Positions 1 to 7,658 of a stretch of DNA of 64,000 nt are shown here, piece by piece; positions within the stretch are counted from its first letter, which is position 1, and every line of letters starts with the position of its first letter. This DNA comes from Terriglobia bacterium (GTDB taxonomy: Bacteria; Acidobacteriota; Terriglobia; JAJPHL01), in the NCBI GenBank assembly GCA_021325275.1, contig JAJPHL010000045.1, positions 62,001-126,000 on the forward strand, in the 5' to 3' direction. The position numbers and the translations under genes are program-made. The notes below the pieces were generated by a model. That model saw nothing but the letters and a program-made list of their open reading frames with translations. It did no database searches and was not told where the DNA came from.

Positions 1-515
1 CCGTGGCCGAAAACGATTTGGGCAACGTGCAGCACAGCATGTCGCAAGGCGGACTCAAGGTGAACGTATCGCTGCCCGACGATTCCGGGCCGCCGCTCAC
101 CGGCGACGTGACGTTTGTCGACAACGCGGTGCAGGAAGGCACCGGCACGGTCACGTTGCGCGCGACAATTCCCAATGGCGCGCATCGCTTGTGGCCGGGA
201 CGCTTCGTCAAAATCCGCTTGATCCTCAGCAACAAGCCGGGCGCCGTGTTGATCCCCGCAGCCGCGCCGCAAATGTCGGCGCGCGGGCCGTTTGTCTACG
301 TGATTCACGACGATTCCACGGCGGAGCTTCGACTCATCACCACGGGACAGCGCCAAGGCGATTTGCTCGTGGTGGAATCGGGACTCGCGGCCGGTGAACG
401 CGTGGTTGTGAATGGTCAGTTGGGCGTGGCGCCGAACGCGAAAGTGAAAGTTGTGCCGGCCCCTGGGGCCACGGGAAGCAGCGGCGCCGCGGCTACCACG
501 GGAGCGAGCAAGTGA
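1..515 (+). CDS. RND efflux periplasmic adaptor subunit, C-terminal part (5' end outside window)
   Basis: The reading frame is open to the window edge, so this is the C-terminal end (about 170 residues) of a membrane-fusion protein; the GTG at position 3 is probably not the start. What remains is the beta-barrel and membrane-proximal part of an HlyD/AcrA-type adaptor: a T-G-x-V-T-F-x-D-N strand, a T-V-T-L-R-A stretch, a W-P-G-R-F motif and a V-L-I-P-A-A segment, then a low-complexity Gly/Ala/Ser tail. Adaptors of this family bridge an inner-membrane RND pump to an outer-membrane channel across the periplasm. Its stop overlaps the GTG start of the permease by 4 bases (GTGA), and the channel gene follows directly, so this is the first visible gene of a tripartite efflux operon. 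The substrate cannot be read from this fragment. Confidence 0.9.
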   Translation, partial: VAENDLGNVQHSMSQGGLKVNVSLPDDSGPPLTGDVTFVDNAVQEGTGTVTLRATIPNGAHRLWPGRFVKIRLILSNKPGAVLIPAAAPQMSARGPFVYVIHDDSTAELRLITTGQRQGDLLVVESGLAAGERVVVNGQLGVAPNAKVKVVPAPGATGSSGAAATTGASK

Positions 516-3500
516 ATCTCTCCGAACCATTTATTCGCCGGCCCGTGATGACGGCGGTGCTGACGCTCTCGGTGATTCTCTTCGGAGTGCTCGCCTACTT
601 GCAGCTTCCGGTGAACGATCTTCCGGCCGTCGACTATCCGGTGATCAGCGTTTCGGCGTCGTATCCGGGCGCGAATCCCGAGACGATGGCGAACAACGTC
701 GCCACGCCGCTCGAGCGCCAGTTCATGCAGATCAACGGCCTGGACCTGGTCACATCGACGAGCGTGCAGGGTCAAACCAATTTCACGCTGCAATTCGCGC
801 TGGAAAAAAGCATCGACGCCGCGGCCACCGACGTGCAAACGGCGATCACGCAGGCCACCGGACAGTTGCCGCTCGACATGCCCGCGCCGCCCAGCTACAC
901 GAAGACGAATCCCAACGATCAGCCGGTGTTGTACATCTCGCTCACCAGCGATTCGGTCACGCAAGGGCAACTTTACGACTACGCCGCCACGCAAATCGGG
1001 CAGCGCATCAGCATTCTCGAAGGCGTGAGCCGCGTGAACGTGTTCGGCGCGAAGGCCGCGGTGCGCATCAAGGCCGATCCTTCCAAGATGTGGGCGCGGG
1101 GAATTTCCATTGACGATCTCTCGGCCGCCATTCGCAATGGAACCAGCTACGCCGGCGCGGGACAATTTGACGGATCGAGTGGAACGTACTTGTTGCGGCC
1201 GCGCGGTCAGTTGGACACCGCGGCGTCCTACAACGATTTGATCGTGGGAGCGCAGAACGGCGCGCCGGTTTTCCTGCACGATGTCGCACGCGCCGTGGAT
1301 TCGCTGCAAGACGAGCGCATCCGCATGCAATTCTGGTTGCGCGGCTATCCGGTGCCCACCGCCACCACAACGCTCGGCGTTTTTCGCCGCGCCGGCGCGA
1401 ACGCCGTGGAAGTGGCGCAACGAGTGCGAGCCATTCTTCCGATTGTCGCGCGTGAAATTCCCGCGTCGGTGACCATCACGCCGTCCTACGACCGCTCGAA
1501 GACCATCGTCAACTCCATCGACGAAGTGCAGCAAACGCTGCTCATCGCGTTCGTGCTGGTCGTCATCGTGATTTACGTGTTCCTCGGCCGCGCCACGGAC
1601 ACGTTGATCCCCGCGGTGGCGCTGCCGCTCTCCTTGCTGCTGACGTTCGTCGTCATGAAGATTCTCGGCTACAGCCTGGACAATCTCTCGTTGATGGCGC
1701 TGACGCTGGCGATCGGATTCCTGGTGGACGACGCGATCGTGTTTTTGGAAAACACGGTCCGCCGTATGGAGCGCGGCGAAAAAGCGCTCGACGCCGCTTT
1801 GAACAGCGCGCGGGAAATCAGTTTCACGATTGTTTCGATGACGGTTTCGCTGGCGGCGGTGTTTCTTCCGCTCGTCTTCATGCCGGGACTTGTGGGGCGC
1901 ATTTTCCGCGAGTTCGCCATCACCATCGTCGTATCGATTTTCGCATCCGGCATCGTTTCCCTCACGCTGACGCCACTCATGTGCGCACGGCTACTGAAGG
2001 ATCGCGGCGAGGGCACGAAGAAAACGTGGATGGAGCGGGTCATCGGCGCGATCGAGCGCGGCGTCCTCAACGTGTATGGAAAATCCCTGCATTGGTTTTT
2101 GAAGTGGCGTTTTGTTTCCGCGATCATTTGGTTGATTTGTTTGGGCGGGACAATTTGGCTCTTTCGCGCTGTACCAAAAGCCTTCCTCCCGGTCGGCGAC
2201 AGCGGATTTCTCCGCGGAATTTACCTTGCGCGAGAAGGAACGTCGCCGGAGCAGATGCACGCGATTCAGGATCAAGTGGCGGAAATCATTCGCGCCGATC
2301 CCAACGTGTTGAGCAACTTTTCGATGACCGGCAACGCCGGGTTCACATCGTCGAATCAAGGATTCGTGGGACTCTTCCTGAAGCCGGTGAACGAACGCAA
2401 GCCGATTCAAGCGGTCGGCGCCGAGTTCATGCAAAAGGTGAATCAGATTCCCGGCATCTTCGCGTTCTTCCAGCCGAATCCGGTGCTGCAAATCTCCACG
2501 GGCGCCACGCAGCAGACGCAGGGGCAATACGCTTACGCGCTCTCGGGCGTCGATCCCGTGGAAGTGCGCGCCACCGCCGTGAAGATGATGGCCAAGCTGC
2601 GCGACTATCCGGGCATCGCCACGCTGACGTCGGATTATTTCGCAAACACGCCGGGACTCGAGATCGACATCCGCCGCGAGCAAGCGCGCACGCGCGGCGT
2701 TTCCGAGGCGCGCATCTTAACGCTGCTGCGCAATGCGTATTCCCAAAACTATTTGTACTTGATCAAGCGTCCGACCGATCAGTACCAAGTGATTCTCGAA
2801 GTAAAAGACAACGAGCGCTCGGAGCCCGGCGACCTGTCGCTGCTCTACATCAAGAGCGACGACGGGCGCAGCATGATTCCATTGCGTGAACTGGTGGAAT
2901 GGAGGCCGACCCTCGGACTTCAGAGCGTGAATCACTTGAATCAGTTCACCAGCGTCACCCTGTTCTTCAACGTAAAGCCGGGCGTGGCGCTGGGCGACGT
3001 TACGGACTACATCGCCAAGGTCGCCGGCGAAGTCGTGCCGCTCACCGTGCGCGCCGGATTACAAGGCGAGGCCCTGACGTTCAGCTCGACCGTGCAGCAA
3101 CTCACGATTCTCATGGGACTCGCGGTCTTCGTGATGTACGTGATTCTGGCGATCTTGTACGAAAGCTACTTGCATCCCATCACGGTGCTTTCCACGCTGC
3201 CCACCGCGCTGGTCGGCGGATTGCTCACGCTGTATCTGGCGCACGAGCAAGCGTCGCTGTACGCGTTCGTCGGAATGTTTATGCTGATGGGAATTGTGAA
3301 GAAGAACGGAATCCTCATCGTCGATTTCGCGATTCAACGGGTGGAGCAAGGCGAAACGGCGCTGCAATCGATTCATGACGCGAGTCTCGATCGCTTCCGT
3401 CCGATTCTGATGACCACGCTGGCGGCGGTGATCGGCGCGCTGCCGATTGCGGCGGGATACGGCGCGGACGGCGCGTCGCGGCGTCCGCTGGGTTTGGTCA

Positions 3501-3679
3501 TTATCGGCGGACTCGTGGTGTCGCAGTTCATCACGCTGTACGTCACGCCGGTGATTTACCTCTACCTTGAAGATTTTCAGGAAAAAGTGCTCGACCGCAC
3601 TTCCTTCTTTCACTCCGCGCACTCGAAGTTGCCGAGCGCCATGAGCGGAGCCGCGCCGCTGGCGGTGAAGGAGCACTAG
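512..3679 (+). CDS. RND efflux transporter permease (AcrB/MdtBC-like, HAE1 type)
   Basis: A 1055-residue inner-membrane proton antiporter, the usual length for the AcrB/MexB/MdtB group. The start reads N-L-S-E-P-F-I-R-R-P-V, typical of these pumps, followed by the first transmembrane helix. The two periplasmic porter regions, each flanked by blocks of transmembrane helices, are present. The proton-relay aspartate pair is seen in G-F-L-V-D-D-A-I-V in the fourth helix. The second half has the matching G-I-V-K-K-N-G-I-L-I-V motif. The gene starts with GTG overlapping the adaptor stop, and the outer-membrane channel gene begins on the base after its stop codon, so the three products are co-translated and should form one pump. 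The substrate is unknown; heavy-metal (CusA) pumps are less similar by eye. Confidence 0.95.
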   Translation: MNLSEPFIRRPVMTAVLTLSVILFGVLAYLQLPVNDLPAVDYPVISVSASYPGANPETMANNVATPLERQFMQINGLDLVTSTSVQGQTNFTLQFALEKSIDAAATDVQTAITQATGQLPLDMPAPPSYTKTNPNDQPVLYISLTSDSVTQGQLYDYAATQIGQRISILEGVSRVNVFGAKAAVRIKADPSKMWARGISIDDLSAAIRNGTSYAGAGQFDGSSGTYLLRPRGQLDTAASYNDLIVGAQNGAPVFLHDVARAVDSLQDERIRMQFWLRGYPVPTATTTLGVFRRAGANAVEVAQRVRAILPIVAREIPASVTITPSYDRSKTIVNSIDEVQQTLLIAFVLVVIVIYVFLGRATDTLIPAVALPLSLLLTFVVMKILGYSLDNLSLMALTLAIGFLVDDAIVFLENTVRRMERGEKALDAALNSAREISFTIVSMTVSLAAVFLPLVFMPGLVGRIFREFAITIVVSIFASGIVSLTLTPLMCARLLKDRGEGTKKTWMERVIGAIERGVLNVYGKSLHWFLKWRFVSAIIWLICLGGTIWLFRAVPKAFLPVGDSGFLRGIYLAREGTSPEQMHAIQDQVAEIIRADPNVLSNFSMTGNAGFTSSNQGFVGLFLKPVNERKPIQAVGAEFMQKVNQIPGIFAFFQPNPVLQISTGATQQTQGQYAYALSGVDPVEVRATAVKMMAKLRDYPGIATLTSDYFANTPGLEIDIRREQARTRGVSEARILTLLRNAYSQNYLYLIKRPTDQYQVILEVKDNERSEPGDLSLLYIKSDDGRSMIPLRELVEWRPTLGLQSVNHLNQFTSVTLFFNVKPGVALGDVTDYIAKVAGEVVPLTVRAGLQGEALTFSSTVQQLTILMGLAVFVMYVILAILYESYLHPITVLSTLPTALVGGLLTLYLAHEQASLYAFVGMFMLMGIVKKNGILIVDFAIQRVEQGETALQSIHDASLDRFRPILMTTLAAVIGALPIAAGYGADGASRRPLGLVIIGGLVVSQFITLYVTPVIYLYLEDFQEKVLDRTSFFHSAHSKLPSAMSGAAPLAVKEH

Positions 3680-5065
3680 ATGCGGCGCATTTTCATCGCG
3701 GCGGCGTTGACGGCGTGCTTAACGGGCTGCGCGCATCCGGTGGCCTATCAGCGCCCGGCCGTCGATCTGCCGCCGGCATTCCGCGGCGCGCCGGAAACAC
3801 CGGCGCCGGCGAACACTTCGATTGGCGATCAGAAATGGACCGAAGTTTTCCAAGACTCTGAACTGCAATCGTTGATCAAGAAGGCGGCCGAGAATAACTA
3901 CGACGTTCGCATCGCTGCCACGCGCGTGCTCGAAGCGGAGCAGCAAGTGACGATCGCGCGGGCCGATCGCTTTCCCACAGTCACGGGCGGTCTTGGCGGC
4001 ACGGCGCAGCGCGCCGCGCGCGCGGGTGTCGTGCCCGCGTACTCGTTCGCGGCGGGATTGTTGACGGTCAACGGCGCGTGGAATCCCGATTTTTGGGGAC
4101 GATATAAATCCGCCACAGAAGCAGCGCGCGCGAATTTGCTGGCCGCCGGGTGGGCGAAACAGGAAGTGGCGCGGACGCTCGTGGCCAGCGTCGCCTCGGG
4201 GTACTTCGATTTGCGCGAGCTCGACTTGGAACGCGAGATTTCCGGCGCCGCCGTGAAATCGCGGCAAGAATCGCTCGAATTAACGCGCACGCGCGAGTCG
4301 CACGGTTTGGCTTCGCTTCTTGATGTCCGGCAAGCCGAGCAATTGGTGCAAGCGGCCGCCACGCAAATCCCCGATCTCGACCGCCGCATCCAGCAGCAGG
4401 AAAACGCGCTCAGCACGCTGCTGGGCGAGAATCCTCGCGCGATTGTGCGCGGCATCAAGTTAGAGGAGCAACCGCAACTTCCTGAAGTTCCCGCGGGACT
4501 CCCTTCATCTCTGCTGGAGCGGCGTCCCGACGTGAGAGAAGTGGAAGCGCAACTGGTGGCCGCGGGCGCCGAGTTGAATGTCGCGCGCGCCGCGCTGTTG
4601 CCTTCATTTTCACTGACCGGCAGCACCGGCTTGCAAAGTTCGGCGCTCAACTCCATCCTCGATCCCAACGCGGTGATCGTGAATCTGGCCGCGCAACTGA
4701 CCCGGCCGATTTTCAACGCCGGGAAACTGAAGGCACAAGTGCGCTTGGCCGAAGCGCAGCAGCAAGAATTGGTTCTTGTGTATCGCAAGACGATCTTGAA
4801 CGCGCTGCAAAGCGTCTCGGATTCGCTGGTCGCGTATCGCAAGAGCCGCGAGTTCCGCACCGAACAAGCCAAGCTCGCCGACGCCGCGAAAGACGCCGCG
4901 CGCCTCTCGAATTTGCGCTACAACGCGGGCGAAACGGATTACTTGGAAGTGCTGACCAACGAAACCAACGCCCTGGCCGCCGACTTGGGCTTGGCGCAGG
5001 CGCGCTTGAACGAATTGCTGTCGCTGGTGCAGCTCTATCAGTCGCTCGGCGGCGGCTGGCAATAA
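3680..5065 (+). CDS. Outer-membrane efflux channel lipoprotein (OprM/NodT family)
   Basis: A 461-residue TolC-like channel subunit. The N-terminus is a lipoprotein signal with lipobox L-T-G-C (Cys17). It is followed by the early conserved text of the NodT group (x-Y-x-R-P-A-V-x-L-P) and then two long helical repeats with the pattern R-R-P-D-V-R-E-V-E-A-Q-L in the second half, diagnostic for OprM-type channels. It would trimerise in the outer membrane and take substrate from the adaptor-permease complex encoded upstream. ATG follows the permease stop with no gap. The last 28 bases overlap the 3' end of the convergent SpoU methyltransferase gene. Confidence 0.95.
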   Translation: MRRIFIAAALTACLTGCAHPVAYQRPAVDLPPAFRGAPETPAPANTSIGDQKWTEVFQDSELQSLIKKAAENNYDVRIAATRVLEAEQQVTIARADRFPTVTGGLGGTAQRAARAGVVPAYSFAAGLLTVNGAWNPDFWGRYKSATEAARANLLAAGWAKQEVARTLVASVASGYFDLRELDLEREISGAAVKSRQESLELTRTRESHGLASLLDVRQAEQLVQAAATQIPDLDRRIQQQENALSTLLGENPRAIVRGIKLEEQPQLPEVPAGLPSSLLERRPDVREVEAQLVAAGAELNVARAALLPSFSLTGSTGLQSSALNSILDPNAVIVNLAAQLTRPIFNAGKLKAQVRLAEAQQQELVLVYRKTILNALQSVSDSLVAYRKSREFRTEQAKLADAAKDAARLSNLRYNAGETDYLEVLTNETNALAADLGLAQARLNELLSLVQLYQSLGGGWQ

Positions 5066-5604
5066 CCGGACGACAGCGCGCGATACTTTCGCAATAGCTC
5101 GTACATCACCACCGCTCCCGCGGATGCCACATTCAACGAATGCTTGCGACCGAGCATGGGGATTCGCACGTGCGTGTCGCACGCCGCGGAAACCTCCGCC
5201 GTGAGGCCGTCCGTCTCGTGACCGAAAAGTACGCACACCGGAAATCGCGGCGACCAATCGAACAAATCGACCGCTTGTGGCGATGTCTCCACGGCCGCGA
5301 TTTCGTAACCCGCGTCTCGCAATCGTGCGATCACAGGCATCGTTTCGCGCAAGTGTTCCCAGGCGACCGATTCCTCTGCGCCCAGCGCGGTTTTCGAAAT
5401 CATGGGCTTGGGTGGATATCCGGTGATGCCCGTGAGATACAACTTTTGCAGCGCGACCGAATCGGCGGTGCGAAAAAACGCTCCGACGTTGTACAGGCTG
5501 CGGACGTTTTCCAGCAAGACGCATGCCGGCAGTGTGCGGATCGCTTCGTACGCGGCCGCGCGTGTGGTGGCGCGATAGGGAAGGCGAGTGTCGTTCGTGG
5601 ACAA
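5038..5604 (-). CDS. SpoU/TrmH-family RNA 2'-O-methyltransferase
   Basis: A 188-residue SPOUT-class methyltransferase. All three SpoU motifs are visible: motif 1 N-V-G-A-F-F-R-T-A-D near residue 40, motif 2 F-G-H-E-T-D-G-L near residue 127, and motif 3 I-P-M-L-G-R-K-H-S-L-N-V-A-S-A near residue 148, which forms the trefoil knot that binds S-adenosylmethionine. The protein is short and lacks an extra N-terminal RNA-binding domain, so it resembles the TrmL/TrmH-like minimal type; the target RNA and nucleotide cannot be told. It is the downstream gene of a minus-strand pair, 4 bases after the small membrane protein gene. Confidence 0.88.
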   Translation of the reverse strand: MSTNDTRLPYRATTRAAAYEAIRTLPACVLLENVRSLYNVGAFFRTADSVALQKLYLTGITGYPPKPMISKTALGAEESVAWEHLRETMPVIARLRDAGYEIAAVETSPQAVDLFDWSPRFPVCVLFGHETDGLTAEVSAACDTHVRIPMLGRKHSLNVASAGAVVMYELLRKYRALSSGYCQPPPSD

Positions 5605-5608
5605 GAGC

Positions 5609-6064
5609 CTAGACGCGGTGATAATCCGGCCGCCAGTTCTTGATCGCTTGCTTGATGGCTTTCGGCTCGCTCAATTCGCCGGCGAGCACCCGTGCAGCGA
5701 GTCCCGGCAATTCGTCGTCGGGCGCAAAACGCAGCGCGATGATTTGGCTCCGGCCCACTTCGGAGAATCGCTTGGCGAGATCCGGCGAGAGCACTTCTTT
5801 CCAGCGCAGTTTTTCTTCCAGGCGAATCACGCGATCCTGCGCCTGCAATGCGAAGATGCGCGCCGCCAGCGCCAAGCCGATCAGAATGAACGCCACCAGC
5901 AAATCGAGCAGCGGCTGCGCGCGTCCATGCGAATCGTTGATGACGAGATACACGCGATAGCCGCGCCAAAGCAGGTTGACGAACAACAGCGGCAACAAGA
6001 CGAAATGGAATAACGGCACGAGCTTGGTGTGATTCGAGAAATTCTGGGGGGCTTGGTCGGCCAT
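5609..6064 (-). CDS. Small two-helix membrane protein (DUF6526-like)
   Basis: A 151-residue protein with the N-terminal pattern N-F-x-N-H-T-K-L-V-P-L-F-H-F. Two hydrophobic segments follow (about residues 15-36 and 52-72), then a soluble tail containing an amphipathic region R-L-E-E-K-L-R-W. From memory this matches a conserved uncharacterised family (DUF6526) found in Bacteroidota and Acidobacteriota; the function is unknown. The tail's A-L-R-F-A-P-D-D-E-L-P-G-L is typical of the family. It lies 4 bases upstream of the SpoU gene and 32 bases downstream of the TPR gene, all on the minus strand, so the three may be one transcript. Confidence 0.75.
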   Translation of the reverse strand: MADQAPQNFSNHTKLVPLFHFVLLPLLFVNLLWRGYRVYLVINDSHGRAQPLLDLLVAFILIGLALAARIFALQAQDRVIRLEEKLRWKEVLSPDLAKRFSEVGRSQIIALRFAPDDELPGLAARVLAGELSEPKAIKQAIKNWRPDYHRV

Positions 6065-6096
6065 GTTTTCTCCTCGAAGGGGATTCGGCAGCGCGA

Positions 6097-6513
6097 CTAT
6101 TTCTCTGCGTCTTTTTCCAGCTTTTCGATCTTCTTCTTGATTTCCTTCGCTTGCTTGTCTCCGGGCGCCAGCTCCACGAACTTGCGATAGGCCTGAACCG
6201 CGCGCGCCGGATCGTCTTTTCTCTCGAGCGCCTCGCCGAGTTTCAAGTAGGCGAGCGCGTTTTTCGGCTGCCAGCGCGTGGCTTCCGTATAGCGATTCGC
6301 GGCTGCATTGAAACTGCCTTTCTTCATGTAGAAATCGCCGATCTTCATTTCATCCGCCGACTTCTTTGGATCGAGCGTGTATTCCTTCACGTCGCCGGCG
6401 ATGTCGGCATCTTCGTCGCGCAGCATCCGCGCCTGCGGCTTATCCGGCGGAGGAGCAGGGACGGGCTTGGGCGGATCTTGCGCCAACACTGCGACAAGCA
6501 TCCAGAACATCAT
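6097..6513 (-). CDS. Exported TPR-repeat protein
   Basis: A 138-residue protein when started at the ATG at 6513, which gives a short hydrophobic leader (M-M-F-W-M-L-V-A-V-L-A-Q) and then a Pro-rich linker. A longer frame up to 6576 exists but adds a non-hydrophobic, non-conserved N-terminus, so I prefer the internal start. Residues about 60-130 hold two tetratricopeptide units (G-D-F-Y-M-K-K-G-S-F-N-A-A-A-N-R-Y and L-K-L-G-E-A-L-E-R-K-D-D-P-A-R-A). It ends in a Lys/Glu-rich helix. TPRs act as protein-binding scaffolds; the partner is unknown. The leader suggests export to the periplasm. Confidence 0.75.
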   Translation of the reverse strand: MMFWMLVAVLAQDPPKPVPAPPPDKPQARMLRDEDADIAGDVKEYTLDPKKSADEMKIGDFYMKKGSFNAAANRYTEATRWQPKNALAYLKLGEALERKDDPARAVQAYRKFVELAPGDKQAKEIKKKIEKLEKDAEK

Positions 6514-6641
6514 GCGGGTATTGTAGCATTTTTGCGACACGATGAGCGTCAGCGGCGGGCAGTGACGAGCGTACAATATGGCTATTCCAACGCCCGGGAG
6601 TTCTGTGTGATGAGTCGAAACGCAAATTCAGGAGGTGAGCT

Positions 6642-7658
6642 TTGCAATTTTTCGCGGCTCAAGACGATCCTCGATGGCAATACCCAACCGATTGCCCCGG
6701 TTTTCTCGGTACCTCTCCCGCCATGCGGGAACTTTCCGAAAGCATCCGCCGTTTCTCACGGCACAACCACACTGTTCTGATCGCCGGCGAGCGCGGCTCC
6801 GGCAAGGAGCTGGCGGCGCGCGCCATTCACACGCTGGGACCGCGCGCATCGCGTCCGTTTCTCGTTTACACTTGCCGATCGCACACTATGACGGATCAGG
6901 AGAGCGACTTATTCGGATATGCTCGCGGCGCGTTTCCCCGTGCGATCTCGACCAGTCCGGGACTGCTGGAGACGGCGCGCGGCGGCACGCTGTTCTTGGA
7001 CGATGTCGACGAGATGCCGCTCGACGTGCAAGGGAAACTCCTGCAGACATTGCAAGAGCGGGAGTTTCAAGCGGTCGGCGGCGCGCGTCCAGTGAAACTT
7101 GCCGCGCGGATTCTGGCGGGTGCCAGCCGCTCGGTGGACTCCGCCGTTCGCGCGGGTACATTTCGCCGCGACCTTTACCATCGCTTGACGCTGGTCACAC
7201 TGCGCGTGCCGTCGCTGCGAGAGCACAAGAGCGACATTCCGGTGTTGGTGAATCATTTTCTGCAAAAGTATCGCGTGGCTGGACGGCCGCAGCCCAGCAT
7301 TTCCGACGAGGCGATGCGTTTGTTGCAGAGTCATAACTGGCCGGGCAACGTGCGTCAATTGGAGAAATGCATTCGCCGCGCGTTGGCCTCGGGCGCCGGG
7401 CCGGTGTTGCGATGCGCCGATCTGGCCGGGGACTTGATGGCCGGAAATTCGCTGCCGGCTCGCGCCCAGGAAGTCGCGCCGCTCGTTGACGCCGGCCTCA
7501 GCGCGACTGAGACGATTCCTTTGGCGGAAGTGGAAAAGCAGGCGATCCTGCGCGCGATCCTGGTGAGCCGCGGCGACAAAGTGCTCGCCGCGCGCCGCCT
7601 GGGAATCGGCAAGACCACGGTGTATCGAAAGCTGAAGGAGTACGGCGTTACGTCCTAA
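6642..7658 (+). CDS. AAA+ enhancer-binding-protein-like regulator with altered GAFTGA loop
   Basis: A 338-residue NtrC-class protein without a receiver domain. The start is TTG at 6642, chosen because a strong Shine-Dalgarno (AGGAGGT, 6630-6636) lies 5 bases upstream. Visible elements are Walker A G-E-R-G-S-G-K-E (49-56), Walker B G-G-T-L-F-L-D-D-V-D-E-M-P (114-126), the arginine-finger region F-R-R-D-L-Y-H-R-L, sensor II W-P-G-N-V-R-Q-L-E, and a C-terminal Fis-type helix-turn-helix ending T-T-V-Y-R-K-L-K-E-Y-G. The loop that contacts sigma-54, normally G-A-F-T-G-A, reads G-A-F-P-R-A (96-101). By family knowledge that should impair sigma-54 activation, so it may act on another polymerase form or be a non-activating relative. 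It is convergent with the efflux operon, overlapping its end by 4 bases. Confidence 0.9.
   Translation: MQFFAAQDDPRWQYPTDCPGFLGTSPAMRELSESIRRFSRHNHTVLIAGERGSGKELAARAIHTLGPRASRPFLVYTCRSHTMTDQESDLFGYARGAFPRAISTSPGLLETARGGTLFLDDVDEMPLDVQGKLLQTLQEREFQAVGGARPVKLAARILAGASRSVDSAVRAGTFRRDLYHRLTLVTLRVPSLREHKSDIPVLVNHFLQKYRVAGRPQPSISDEAMRLLQSHNWPGNVRQLEKCIRRALASGAGPVLRCADLAGDLMAGNSLPARAQEVAPLVDAGLSATETIPLAEVEKQAILRAILVSRGDKVLAARRLGIGKTTVYRKLKEYGVTS

Noticed and set aside
416-1534. 372-codon minus-strand frame within the first RND operon
   Set aside because: Antisense shadow of the permease gene with the same Arg/His-rich composition and no ribosome site.
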